Below, in pieces: positions 14,030-22,075 of a DNA stretch of 42,924 nt. This stretch comes from Pseudomonadota bacterium. Its GTDB lineage: Bacteria; Pseudomonadota; Alphaproteobacteria; Sphingomonadales; Sphingomonadaceae. A program made the translations under genes and the position numbers. The stretch's first letter is position 1. The number at the start of each line of letters is the position of its first letter. Below the pieces are notes generated by a model. That model saw only the letters and a program-made list of their open reading frames with translations, made no database searches and had not been told where the DNA came from. The stretch spans positions 1-42,924 of the forward strand of contig JAEXAW010000065.1 of assembly GCA_023458055.1 (NCBI GenBank), in the 5' to 3' direction.

Positions 14030-14051
14030 ACCTCACACAGGAGCAAATGGC

Positions 14052-14303
14052 ATGAATGTTTCGGTCGGCGAACGTTGGGAGCGCTACATTGAAGAGCTGG
14101 TGAAAGCTGGTCGCTATGGTTCTGCGAGCGAAGTGGTGCGCGAAGGGTTGCGGCTAGTCGAGGAGCGCGAGGAAAAGCTCGCGTCGCTTAAGGCGACTAT
14201 CGATGATGCGATCAACCGGGGCGGGGCGCATGATTCCGATGATGTGCTGGGCCATGTGCGGGCTCATCTTGATAAACGTCGGGCCGGTAAGGCCGCGGCA
14301 TGA
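14052..14303 (+). CDS. parD: ParD-type ribbon-helix-helix antitoxin
   Basis: An 83-residue antitoxin. The N-terminal RHH domain reads MNVSVGERWERYIEELVKAG followed by RYGSASEVVREGLRLVEERE, the standard ParD/CC2985 pattern with a GRYxSASEVVREGLRLLE block. A charged C-terminal tail follows for toxin binding. AGGAG precedes the ATG. Its stop overlaps the toxin start (ATGA), giving translational coupling. Since the toxin frame is broken, the antitoxin may persist for autoregulation or as a relic. Confidence 0.9.
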   Translation: MNVSVGERWERYIEELVKAGRYGSASEVVREGLRLVEEREEKLASLKATIDDAINRGGAHDSDDVLGHVRAHLDKRRAGKAAA

Positions 14304-14604
14304 CCCGTCGCTTGCGCTACAGCAGCGCGGCACGGGACAATTTGCGGGATATAGCCGATTATCTCACAGATGACAGCGGAAGCGAGGATGTTGCCGAAGC
14401 CTTCATTCTCGAACTCGATGCGCGGTGTCGTCGTATCGCCAGCCTTTCAGGACAATTGGAACCGCACGTCCCGAACTTGGACAGGACCTCCGATCATCAC
14501 CACATAAAAATTACGTGATCTTCTTCCGATATTCGGAAGATGCTGTCGAAATTATTTCGGTGTTACAGGGCAGCCGCGACATATTTCATTATTTCGGACC
14601 GTAG
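14300..14604 (+). pseudogene. parE: ParE-type toxin with a one-base frameshift
   Basis: The first frame reads a normal ParE/RelE-fold start (TRRLRYSSAARDNLRDIADYL, then a helix to RIASLSGQL). It then turns into an unrelated tail and stops at 14516-14518. From about 14458 the next frame continues a perfect ParE C-terminus: GTARPELGQDLRSSPHKNY, then VIFFRYSEDAVEII, then SVLQGSRDIFHYF, stopping at 14602-14604. Restoring one base (probably a G in the TTGG at 14456-14459) gives an intact 101-residue toxin. ParE proteins typically poison DNA gyrase. Either the toxin has been inactivated by a single-base deletion or the base is a sequencing error. It overlaps parD by 4 bp. Confidence 0.85.
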
Positions 14605-14653
14605 TGATGACACACTCTCGCCAACCGCGAGAATTTAATTTAGGCCATCGGAT

Positions 14654-14824
14654 ATGTCTGCTGAAATCAAGATCATTGCAGCTGTTGTGCTTATTACCAT
14701 CGGCATGCATTTGCTGCTTTATGGTTTCATCCGGCGCAAGGTTGCGGCAGCCAAGGCGGAAGGTTATCGTCGCCAGGCGGAAGAGGCCGAGGGAAAGAAC
14801 CCGGATGATCGTGACGGCGGATAG
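14654..14824 (+). CDS. Small single-pass membrane protein, 56 aa
   Basis: A short ORF starting MSAEIKIIAAVVLITIGMHL, with one hydrophobic segment of about 20 residues (6-25), then the basic IRRKVAAAKAEG and an acidic tail ending DDRDGG. It ends 14 bp before the CDF gene, so the two could be one transcript. Codon use matches the neighbourhood. The protein is probably anchored in the inner membrane with the charged tail in the cytoplasm. No family is recognised. The ribosome-binding site is weak. Confidence 0.6.
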   Translation: MSAEIKIIAAVVLITIGMHLLLYGFIRRKVAAAKAEGYRRQAEEAEGKNPDDRDGG

Positions 14825-14838
14825 GGCAGGGCGTCTGC

Positions 14839-15903
14839 ATGGCTGATCCGGACGCGCATCGGAATGGCGTGCATACGCACGGCCAGCATGACGACCATGG
14901 TCATCATGACGATGCCGCGTACAGCCATGACAGCCACCATCATGGCACGCATCATCATGGTGGGCATAGTCACAGACACGGTCATTCTCACAGCCACGGA
15001 CATTCCCACGGCCATGGCGGGCACGACCATGATCATGCCAAAGGAGCACCCGCTCGCAGTTTGGCGATTGCGCTTGCCCTAACCAGCGGGTTCCTCATCG
15101 CCGAAGTGATCGGTGCCTGGTGGTTCAACAGTTTGGCGCTGCTGTCTGATGCGGCGCACATGTTTACCGATAGCGCCGCGCTGGCCATCGCGCTGGTTGC
15201 GGTCAAGATCGGCCAGCGCAAGGCGGACGAGCAGCGCACTTATGGCTATCGCCGCTTTGAAATTCTTGCCGCGGCGTTCAACGCGGTGTTGTTGTTCATC
15301 GCCTCGGGCTTCATCCTGTGGGAAGGGATCAAACGGATCATCGAACCCGCGCCGGTACAATCCATCGGCATGATGGCGGTCGCGGGGCTCGGCCTTATCG
15401 TCAACCTGATCGCGATGGCGGTGCTGGTCAAGGGCAAGGAAGAAAGCCTCAACGTCAAGGGCGCTTATCTGGAAGTTTGGGCCGATATGTTAGGCTCGCT
15501 CGGCGTGATCGCGGCGGCGGCGATGATCTGGGCGACCGGATGGGACTGGATTGATCCGATTGTCGCAATCGGGATCGGCGTCTGGGTCTTGCCGCGCACC
15601 TGGGTGCTGTTGCGCGATACTACGCATATCCTGCTGCAAGGCGTTCCCAAAGGCATGAAATTGAGCGAGGTCCGCCGTAGCATGGAGGGCGTCAGCGGCG
15701 TGGCGAGTGTCCACGACCTCCATCTCTGGTCGGTCGCGGGCGATGATGCGAGCCTTACTGCCCATATCGTGCTGGTTGAAAGCCATGATGGGGAAAGCGT
15801 GCGGGTCGCGGTAACAGCGATGCTCGATGCACGCCACGGCATCCAGCATGTAACGCTCCAGACCGAGCGGGTAGCGTGCGCGGACTTGGGTGTGCATGAT
15901 TAG
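14839..15903 (+). CDS. Cation diffusion facilitator, Zn/Co/Cd exporter with His-rich N-terminus
   Basis: A 354-residue CDF transporter that exchanges cytoplasmic divalent metal for protons. Residues 6-68 carry about 26 histidines (HGHSHSHGHSHGHGGHDHDH), longer than in many bacterial members and presumably metal-binding. Six membrane helices follow from about 73 (SLAIALALTSGFLIAEVIGA), with the metal-site motif SDAAHMFTDS in helix II and EVWADMLGSLGV in helix V. The C-terminal cytoplasmic domain has VHDLHLWSVAGDD and HVTLQTE. It fits the zinc-transporting ZitB/CzcD clade. A terminator lies about 50 bp past the stop. Confidence 0.92.
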   Translation: MADPDAHRNGVHTHGQHDDHGHHDDAAYSHDSHHHGTHHHGGHSHRHGHSHSHGHSHGHGGHDHDHAKGAPARSLAIALALTSGFLIAEVIGAWWFNSLALLSDAAHMFTDSAALAIALVAVKIGQRKADEQRTYGYRRFEILAAAFNAVLLFIASGFILWEGIKRIIEPAPVQSIGMMAVAGLGLIVNLIAMAVLVKGKEESLNVKGAYLEVWADMLGSLGVIAAAAMIWATGWDWIDPIVAIGIGVWVLPRTWVLLRDTTHILLQGVPKGMKLSEVRRSMEGVSGVASVHDLHLWSVAGDDASLTAHIVLVESHDGESVRVAVTAMLDARHGIQHVTLQTERVACADLGVHD

Positions 15904-15955
15904 GGGGCTCCTGTCCTTGCGTTCACCGGACCGGATTGATATTAGGACCAGACGC

Positions 15956-15979
15956 AGCGACCGAGGGGTCGCTTTTTTG
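15956..15979 (+). terminator. Rho-independent terminator after the CDF gene
   Basis: AGCGACC pairs with GGTCGCT around a four-base loop and is followed by a run of six T. Confidence 0.9.
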
Positions 15980-16018
15980 TTTCAGCAATAAAGACATGAA
16001 ATCAGGAGGTTCGTTTCG

Positions 16019-17206
16019 ATGGCTATTACTCCGTTGATGCCCGTTTATCCGCGTTGCGGGTTTCGTCCGGTCAAGGGCGAAGGAAGCTGGCTGATTTCGG
16101 AGGATGGCAGCCGCGCGCTCGATTTCGCGGCAGGGATTGCGGTGAACTTGCTTGGGCACGGGCATCCGGTGCTGACCAAGGCGATCCAGGATCAGGCCGC
16201 AACCTTGATGCATGTGTCGAACCTCTACGGTAGCCCGCAGGGCGAAAAATTCGCGCAGCGTCTGATCGACACGACCTTTGCCGATACGGTGTTCTTCACC
16301 AATTCTGGCGCGGAAGCGGTCGAATGTGCGATCAAGACGGCGCGCGCCTATCATCAAAGCCAAGGCTCGGAACGCTTTGAAATCATCACCTTCAAAAACG
16401 CGTTTCATGGCCGCACCATGGCGACCATTTCGGCGTCCAATCAGGAAAAGATGCACAAGGGCTTTTCGCCGCTCCTGAACGGTTTCAAATATGTCGATTT
16501 CGATGATCTTGAAGGCGCGAAAGCTGCAATTGGTCCGATGACCGCCGGCTTTCTGGTAGAGCCGATCCAGGGCGAAGGCGGGGTGCGTCCGGCCTCGGAT
16601 GAATTTATGAAGGGTCTGCGCGCGCTGGCGGATGAGCATGATCTGTTGCTCATCCTTGATGAAGTGCAATGCGGCGTCGCCCGCACTGGCGCGCTTTACG
16701 CGCATGAGCTTTACGGCATCACCCCCGATATCATGGCGAGCGCCAAGGGCATTGGCGGCGGCTTCCCGCTTGGCGCATGCCTTGCCACCGAAAAGGCGGC
16801 GCGCGGCATGACCATCGGCACGCATGGCTCGACCTATGGCGGCAATCCGCTGGCGATGGCGGCGGGGAGCGCGGTGTGGGATGTCGTTGCCAATGACGAA
16901 TTCCTCGGCAATGTGCGCAGCCTTGGCGATAAACTGCGCGCGTCGATTGAACAGTTTATCGGAAATTATCCTGATCTCTTCACTGGTGTGCGCGGCAAGG
17001 GGCTGATGCTCGGCATCATGATGACGCATGAAACCCGCGCCTTTGTGGCGCATCTGCGCGATAATCACGGATTGCTGACAGTAGCAGCTGGCGACAATAC
17101 GCTGCGCGTGCTGCCACCGCTCAACATTACCGAGGCGGATATCGATACCTTTATCGAGAAATTGTCGGCCGGTGCAGCGGATTATGTGAAGCCGGAAGGA
17201 AGCTGA
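16019..17206 (+). CDS. argD: Acetylornithine aminotransferase
   Basis: A PLP-dependent class-III aminotransferase of 395 residues. It converts N-acetylglutamate-semialdehyde to N-acetylornithine in arginine synthesis (often also acting on succinyl-diaminopimelate). Recognisable blocks are FAAGIAVNLLGHGHP, VFFTNSGAEAVECAIKTAR, TFKNAFHGRTMATIS, ILDEVQCGVARTG, the PLP-lysine region ASAKGIGGGFPLGA, and HGSTYGGNPLAMA. A strong AGGAGG lies at 16004-16009. argF lies 445 bp beyond its stop, with a small exported protein gene in between; the three are co-directional and probably one operon. Confidence 0.95.
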   Translation: MAITPLMPVYPRCGFRPVKGEGSWLISEDGSRALDFAAGIAVNLLGHGHPVLTKAIQDQAATLMHVSNLYGSPQGEKFAQRLIDTTFADTVFFTNSGAEAVECAIKTARAYHQSQGSERFEIITFKNAFHGRTMATISASNQEKMHKGFSPLLNGFKYVDFDDLEGAKAAIGPMTAGFLVEPIQGEGGVRPASDEFMKGLRALADEHDLLLILDEVQCGVARTGALYAHELYGITPDIMASAKGIGGGFPLGACLATEKAARGMTIGTHGSTYGGNPLAMAAGSAVWDVVANDEFLGNVRSLGDKLRASIEQFIGNYPDLFTGVRGKGLMLGIMMTHETRAFVAHLRDNHGLLTVAAGDNTLRVLPPLNITEADIDTFIEKLSAGAADYVKPEGS

Positions 17207-17210
17207 TGGC

Positions 17211-17603
17211 ATGGTAAAAATCGCACTGCTTCTGCTCGCTGCCGCGACAGCATCGCCTGCCAATCCCGCGGACGATCTGTCGGCAGCCTTCAAAGATCTG
17301 AAGGCGGTTGTCGAAGACGACATTAACCCCGACGGCGAGCTCAGCGGTTTGAAAACCGAAGGCTGCACCACCACCTTTGCAACGGCTGACCGCAGCTATG
17401 CGTTCGATTGGGGCAAGGTCGATATGGCGGGTATGTCGGATGGTTTTCTATTCGTCATGCAGGGCGACCGGCATATTGCGATTGTGACGGATACGGAAAA
17501 TGCCGCCCAAATGGCGAAGATGGTGGCGGCTGACAAGGCGATGCTCGCGCTCGCGAAACAATGCGGCAATCCGGCGCTGGTCGATCAGCCGCCGCGTAAA
17601 TAA
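17211..17603 (+). CDS. Small exported hypothetical protein, 130 aa
   Basis: It starts 4 bp after the argD stop. The N-terminus MVKIALLLLAAATASPANPA is a short signal peptide. The mature part has two Cys (EGCTTTF and KQCGNP) that could form a disulfide in the periplasm, a helix (DDLSAAFKDLKAVVEDDINPDG) and a Trp-containing strand region. It has no catalytic motif I recognise. Its place inside the argD-argF unit is conserved-looking but gives no clear function; it could simply be a passenger. Confidence 0.7.
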   Translation: MVKIALLLLAAATASPANPADDLSAAFKDLKAVVEDDINPDGELSGLKTEGCTTTFATADRSYAFDWGKVDMAGMSDGFLFVMQGDRHIAIVTDTENAAQMAKMVAADKAMLALAKQCGNPALVDQPPRK

Positions 17604-17650
17604 TCCAGCCTCATCCCCATCAAGCGGGGCCGTGAGAAAGAGACGAAAAG

Positions 17651-18577
17651 ATGACCCGGAATTTCCTTAATCTATCCGATGCTGGCGGCGATGCTCTGGC
17701 CGCGATCCTCAACGATGCGATGGAGCGCAAGGCAGCGCGCGCGGGCCTCCCCAAGGGCGCGGTTGATGCCGATGCGCCGCTTGCCGGGCACACGCTGGCG
17801 ATGATCTTCGAGAAAAATTCCACCCGCACCCGCATGTCCTTCGACATGGCGATCCGTCAGCTTGGTGGTCGCAGTATCGTGATGGATGCAGGCTCGATGC
17901 AGTTGGGGCGGGGCGAAACCATCGCCGATACCGCGCGCGTTGTATCTGGTTATGCGGACGCCATCATGATCCGCACCGATGACCATGCCAAGGTGGAGGA
18001 GATGGCCGCGATTGCGAGTGTTCCGGTGATCAACGGCCTCACCGATCTGTCGCATCCGTGCCAGATCGTTGCCGACATGCAGACCATCCTCGAAAATGGC
18101 AAGGCGCTTCCCGGTCTGGAAGTCGCTTGGCTCGGCGATGGCAATAATGTGCTCAATTCGCTGATCGAGGCGGCGGGGTTGATGAAGTTCAACGTGCGTT
18201 GCGGCTGCCCCAAGGGCTATGAGCCCGACGCGGCCTTTGTGAAAGCCGCGCAGCAGGCTGGCGCGCAGATCACGCTCACCGGCGATGCCAAAGCTGCTGC
18301 GAGCGGCGCCGACATTGTCGTCACGGATACCTGGGTGTCGATGGGGCAGGATCATGCAGACGAAAAAATCGCCGCGATGATGCCGTTCCAAGTCAACGAA
18401 GCGTTGATGGCGGTGGCCAAGCCCGACGCGATCTTCCTCCACTGCCTCCCCGCGCATCGCGGCGAGGAGGTGACCGAGGGCGTAATCGATGGACCACAGT
18501 CGCGCATTTTCGAAGAAGCCGAAAACCGGCTCCATGCGCAAAAGTCGATTTTGCTGTGGGCTCTTGGGAAACTGTAG
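17651..18577 (+). CDS. argF: Ornithine carbamoyltransferase
   Basis: Makes citrulline from ornithine and carbamoyl phosphate. The 308-residue protein has the carbamoyl-phosphate site STRTR at 57-61, the DLSHPCQ block with its ligand Gln, and the ornithine loop VTDTWVSMGQ. The catalytic HCLPAHRGEEV lies near the end. The sequence starts MTRNFLNLSDAGGDAL. It follows argD and a small exported protein on the same strand. hslO comes 114 bp downstream, an arrangement often seen in sphingomonads. Confidence 0.95.
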   Translation: MTRNFLNLSDAGGDALAAILNDAMERKAARAGLPKGAVDADAPLAGHTLAMIFEKNSTRTRMSFDMAIRQLGGRSIVMDAGSMQLGRGETIADTARVVSGYADAIMIRTDDHAKVEEMAAIASVPVINGLTDLSHPCQIVADMQTILENGKALPGLEVAWLGDGNNVLNSLIEAAGLMKFNVRCGCPKGYEPDAAFVKAAQQAGAQITLTGDAKAAASGADIVVTDTWVSMGQDHADEKIAAMMPFQVNEALMAVAKPDAIFLHCLPAHRGEEVTEGVIDGPQSRIFEEAENRLHAQKSILLWALGKL

Positions 18578-18691
18578 GGCGGTTCCCATATAGCGTCGTC
18601 CCGTCCGACCTGATCGGGCTTATCCTCCTGCCGCTGGGGCACACCCGGCGTGCAAACGGCTTCGGCATGACGATTGAAAGAAGCGAAGAAA

Positions 18692-19594
18692 ATGACCCAA
18701 AGCGAAACCCATTTTGATCAGCCGCTGATCTTCACCCTGCCGCACAACCACGCGCGCGGGCGCTTCGTGCGTTTGGGGCCGGTGCTTGATTTGATCCTGT
18801 CGGCGCATGGCTATCCGCCCGCGATCGAGCGCGTGCTCGCCGACGCGCTGACGCTGACCGCCTTGTTGGGCTCGACGCTCAAGGATGAAGACGGCCAGCT
18901 GACCCTGCAGGCGCAGACCCAGAACGGGATTATCGAACTGTTGGTGTGCGATTACAAAGCGGGCGAACTGCGCGGTTATCTGAAATTCGATGCCGAGCGC
19001 GCCGCTGAAATGCCTCAGGACCCATCGCTCTTCGCCTTGTTCGGCAAAGGCTATCTCGCCATCACGTTCGATCAGGCTGCGTCGGACGAGCGCTATCAGG
19101 GGATCGTCCCGCTCGACGGCGAAAATCTTGCAGAAGCGGCGCAGAATTATTTCGTGCAATCCGACCAGTTGCCGACCCTCATCCGGCTGGCGGCGCGGCG
19201 CGACAAGAATGCGGGCTGCGTTGCGGGCGGGATGATGCTCCAATATCTCCCCGATGGCGAGGAAGGGCGCGAGCGCCTTCATACGCGCGAAGATGATCCC
19301 GATTGGGAGCATGTCCGGGCGCTTGCCGAAACGATGAGCGCTGATGAATTGACCGATCCGGAGCTGAGTCTCGAAACGCTGACATGGCGGCTGTTCCATG
19401 AGGAAGAGGAAGTGCGCGTGCTTCCCGCCGCGAAACTGACGCGCGGTTGCCGCTGTAATCCTGACTATCTCAAGTCCGTGATTGAGCGTTTTCCGGCCGA
19501 AGAGCGCGCGCATATGACTAACGAGAACGGCGAAATTGTGATCGATTGCGCCTTTTGCTCGCGCCTGTTCCCCATCCCGGTAGCGCTGGATTAA
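18692..19594 (+). CDS. hslO: Hsp33 redox-regulated chaperone
   Basis: A 300-residue Hsp33-family cytoplasmic holdase activated by oxidation. The C-terminal zinc centre has Cys253 and Cys255 (RGCRCNP) and Cys286 and Cys289 (DCAFCSR), the CXC/CXXC set that releases zinc and forms disulfides under oxidative stress. The core contains GQLTLQAQ and FDQAASDERYQGIVPL. I use the ATG at 18692; a TTG six codons upstream keeps the frame open but is less likely. Together with oxyR it adds to oxidative-stress functions in the window, though the genes are far apart. Confidence 0.92.
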   Translation: MTQSETHFDQPLIFTLPHNHARGRFVRLGPVLDLILSAHGYPPAIERVLADALTLTALLGSTLKDEDGQLTLQAQTQNGIIELLVCDYKAGELRGYLKFDAERAAEMPQDPSLFALFGKGYLAITFDQAASDERYQGIVPLDGENLAEAAQNYFVQSDQLPTLIRLAARRDKNAGCVAGGMMLQYLPDGEEGRERLHTREDDPDWEHVRALAETMSADELTDPELSLETLTWRLFHEEEEVRVLPAAKLTRGCRCNPDYLKSVIERFPAEERAHMTNENGEIVIDCAFCSRLFPIPVALD

Positions 19595-19693
19595 ACCGCA
19601 TTTGCGGGACGAGCCGTGTTCATGTGCCGCTAAGTTGTGTAAAATTATGCTAGCTTGCAATCGGAAGGCTGGTGTTGACCAGGTAGATACGTC

Positions 19694-19699
19694 TATAAT
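19694..19699 (+). promoter_or_regulatory. Candidate -10 box TATAAT
   Basis: A perfect TATAAT lies 31 bases before the ATG at 19730. TTGACC at 19675-19680 is the obvious -35 candidate, but the spacer is only 13 bp, so the match is imperfect. A transcript starting about 7 bases past it would leave a leader of some 24 bases before 19730, favouring that start over the ATG at 19712. Confidence 0.45.
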
Positions 19700-19729
19700 G
19701 AACTTCCGGTTATGAACAGGATGACTAAA

Positions 19730-20131
19730 ATGAAATTGCGTTACCTCATCTCCTTGCCCTTCGCGGTTGGCCTGTTTGCGGCGTCCGCGCCTGCACAGGC
19801 GCCAAGCTTTGCGATGCTGGGCACGTTGGAAAAGGGGCAATGGTCGCTGGTCGAGCGCGGATCGAGCACGCCGGCCAAGACGCTGTGCCTCGGCGACGCG
19901 ACGCAAATGCTCCAGACCGAGCATCCCGGCGCGCAATGTTCGCGCTACACCATCCGCGATGATGAAGGGCAGATCACGGTCCATTATACCTGTGGCCGTC
20001 AGGGTCATGGCAAGACCACGATCCGCAAGGAAACCCCGCGTCTGGTGCAGATCGACACGCAAGGCATGGTTGGCGGTCAGCCCTTCTCTTATGGTTATGA
20101 GGCGCGCAAGACCGCTGCCACCTGCCGTTGA
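19730..20131 (+). CDS. Exported hypothetical protein with conserved Cys, DUF3617-like
   Basis: A 133-residue protein. It starts at the ATG at 19730, which has AGGA eight bases upstream; an in-frame ATG at 19712 would add six residues. The signal peptide KLRYLISLPFAVGLFAASAPA is cut near AQA. The mature part (GTLEKGQWSLVERG, KTLCLGDATQMLQ, AQCSRYTIRDDEGQI, VHYTCGRQGHGKTTI) has four Cys spaced like the DUF3617 family of periplasmic proteins. That family has no firm function. The assignment is by appearance and not certain. Confidence 0.7.
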   Translation: MKLRYLISLPFAVGLFAASAPAQAPSFAMLGTLEKGQWSLVERGSSTPAKTLCLGDATQMLQTEHPGAQCSRYTIRDDEGQITVHYTCGRQGHGKTTIRKETPRLVQIDTQGMVGGQPFSYGYEARKTAATCR

Positions 20132-20260
20132 AGCCATGCGGCGGGGGTGCGGGCCGCCGAATTTAGGTTAACCCGATTTTTACCCGCCGCTGCTAATCAA
20201 GGGGTGCTTATCCGCTTTTGGTGACAGCTTTCCTCTTTCAAGGCTTTTTGCCTTGCCTAT

Positions 20261-20290
20261 AGGCCGCTCGATTTTGAGCGGCCTTTTCTT
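20261..20290 (+). terminator. Rho-independent terminator before queC
   Basis: AGGCCGCTC pairs with GAGCGGCCT around ATTTT-like loop bases and is followed by TTTCTTTTG. It closes the transcript of the exported-protein gene and separates it from queC. I see no preQ1 riboswitch in the 189-bp gap. Confidence 0.85.
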
Positions 20291-20320
20291 TTGTGCACGA
20301 GCGGAGTATCCGCCGCCGCC

Positions 20321-21046
20321 ATGACAGATATTACCAGACATGGGCTCCAAGATGATCTTGCGGTGGTGCTGCTTTCCGGCGGCCTCGATTCGATGGTGTG
20401 CGCGGGCCGCGCGCGCGAGGCAGGGCAGCGCGTGCTCGCGCTCACCGTGGACTATAACCAGCGGCACGCCGTGGAATTGCAGGCCGCAGAAAAAATCGCG
20501 GCAGCCATCGGTGCCGAACGGCATATCCGCTTACCGATAGATCTGCGCGCCTTTGGCGGCTCTGCGCTCACCAGCGATATTGATGTGCCCAAGGACGGCG
20601 TCGGTACCGAAGGACACGAAACCATTCCCGTTACCTATGTGCCCGCACGCAACACAATTTTTCTCTCGCTCGCGCTCGGCTGGGCCGAAGCTTCGGGTGC
20701 GCGCCACATCTATGTCGGGGTCAATGCGCTTGATTATTCAGGCTACCCCGATTGCCGGCCCGAGTTCATCGCCGCCTTTGCCGAAACCGCACGGCTCGCA
20801 ACCCGCGCGGGCGTCGAAGGCGATCCGTTCGTCATCAACACGCCGCTTCTCCATATGACCAAGGCCGAGATTGCAGCAGAAGCGGCGCGGCTTGGAATGG
20901 ATGCCGGCATGAGTTGGTCCTGTTATGACCCGACGCCGGACGGGCTGCATTGCGGCGAATGCGACGCCTGCCGCCTGCGCCATAGGGGTTTTGTCGAGGC
21001 GGGGCTCAATGACCCCACCCGTTATGCGCGGACGCCCGCGCTTTGA
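20321..21046 (+). CDS. queC: 7-cyano-7-deazaguanine (preQ0) synthase
   Basis: ATP-dependent conversion of 7-carboxy-7-deazaguanine to preQ0 on the queuosine pathway. The 241-residue protein has the PP-loop SGGLDS at 19-24, the block TYVPARNTIFLSLALGWAE, and GVNALDYSGYPDCRPEF. The zinc-binding Cys cluster WSCYDP...HCGECDACRLR lies near the C-terminus. I take the ATG at 20321; the frame extends upstream through a TTG at 20291 lying in the terminator. Its stop overlaps the queE start, so the two are coupled. Confidence 0.94.
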   Translation: MTDITRHGLQDDLAVVLLSGGLDSMVCAGRAREAGQRVLALTVDYNQRHAVELQAAEKIAAAIGAERHIRLPIDLRAFGGSALTSDIDVPKDGVGTEGHETIPVTYVPARNTIFLSLALGWAEASGARHIYVGVNALDYSGYPDCRPEFIAAFAETARLATRAGVEGDPFVINTPLLHMTKAEIAAEAARLGMDAGMSWSCYDPTPDGLHCGECDACRLRHRGFVEAGLNDPTRYARTPAL

Positions 21047-21687
21047 GCTACGCGGTCAAAGAGATTTTCCTCACCCTCCAGGGCGAGGGCGCGCAGGCGG
21101 GCCGCCGCGCGGTGTTCTGCCGCTTTGCCGGGTGCAATTTGTGGAGCGGGCGCGAAGAGGATCGCGCCAGCGCCGCGTGCCGCTTTTGCGATACCGATTT
21201 TGTCGGGATGGACGGCGAGGGCGGCGGGCGCTTTTCCAATGCTTCGTCGCTGGCGGACGCGATCCAATATCATTGGGGAAGGGAGCCCGAGCGGCGTCTG
21301 GTCGTCATCACCGGCGGCGAGCCCATGTTGCAGCTCGACCGCGCCTTGATTGATGCGCTTCATCATCGCGGCTTTGAAATCGCGGTTGAAAGCAATGGCA
21401 CGATTGAAGCGCCGACCGGAATCGACTGGCTTTGTATCAGTCCCAAGGGAACGAGTGAAGTCGTGCAGCGGTCGGGCAATGAATTGAAGCTGGTATGGCC
21501 GCAGGCGGAGATTGATCCCGCCGCGCTGGAAGGATGGGCGTTCGATCATTTTCTCATCCAGCCCAAGGATGGCGCGATGGACGGGAGCGACAGCGACGCC
21601 AATCGTCTTGCTGCCATTGACTTGGTGATGGAGCGCCCGCGCTGGCGGCTGTCGCTCCAATCCCACAAGACGCTGGGATTACCGTAA
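21043..21687 (+). CDS. queE: 7-carboxy-7-deazaguanine synthase, radical SAM
   Basis: Converts 6-carboxytetrahydropterin to 7-carboxy-7-deazaguanine, the step before QueC. The 214-residue protein starts at TTG within the queC stop (TTGA). It has EIFLTLQGEGAQAGR and an atypical radical-SAM cluster Cys31-X14-Cys46-X2-Cys49 (CNLWSG...CRFCDTDF), the spacing known for some QueE enzymes, plus VVITGGEPMLQ and VESNGT. QueD and QueF are not in the window. It converges on a lipoprotein gene with 6 bp between stops. Confidence 0.94.
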   Translation: MSYAVKEIFLTLQGEGAQAGRRAVFCRFAGCNLWSGREEDRASAACRFCDTDFVGMDGEGGGRFSNASSLADAIQYHWGREPERRLVVITGGEPMLQLDRALIDALHHRGFEIAVESNGTIEAPTGIDWLCISPKGTSEVVQRSGNELKLVWPQAEIDPAALEGWAFDHFLIQPKDGAMDGSDSDANRLAAIDLVMERPRWRLSLQSHKTLGLP

Positions 21688-21693
21688 CGCTGT

Positions 21694-22065
21694 TTATTGC
21701 GCTTTGGTCGCAGCAGGCTCGCTCTTCGCGGCGGGTGCCGGTTCGGCCTTGGCTGAAGGCGTTGTAGGCTGCGTCGGCGCGAGAATCTTTGACGCTTCGC
21801 TACCCGCCTTGCCCGCCACCGCGACTGACGCATCGCTCTTCGGACTATTGTCGATGGTTTCGTAAAGCCCGCCGGTGGCGCTGTTGTCCACTGCCGTGCC
21901 ATCACCTTGGCTCGTATCGAGCAGGATCATGTCATCGCTGATGGTGCCGTCGACCACTTCGACATTGGTCATTTTGGTGGTGCTGCTTTCCCCGTTGGAT
22001 TCGCCGCATGCGGCAAGGCCGAGCGTGATAAGGGCTAGCGGGGCGATGATCAGGATGCGCTTCAT
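21694..22065 (-). CDS. Small lipoprotein, 123 aa
   Basis: The ATG at 22063-22065 has AGGAT just upstream and begins MKRILIIAPLALITLGLAAC, a lipoprotein signal with lipobox LAAC (acylated Cys20). The rest is a low-complexity acidic then Ala/Pro/Lys-rich tail (APTQPTTPSAKAEPAPAAKS), likely an unstructured spacer in the periplasm. It lies 10 bp after the lipB stop on the same strand, so it is probably co-transcribed. I recognise no functional domain. Confidence 0.75.
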   Translation of the reverse strand: MKRILIIAPLALITLGLAACGESNGESSTTKMTNVEVVDGTISDDMILLDTSQGDGTAVDNSATGGLYETIDNSPKSDASVAVAGKAGSEASKILAPTQPTTPSAKAEPAPAAKSEPAATKAQ

Positions 22066-22075
22066 ATCCTGATCC

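Noticed and set aside
20132..20320. preQ1 riboswitch upstream of queC
   Set aside because: The gap holds a clear terminator of the upstream gene, but I see no preQ1-I or preQ1-II core.
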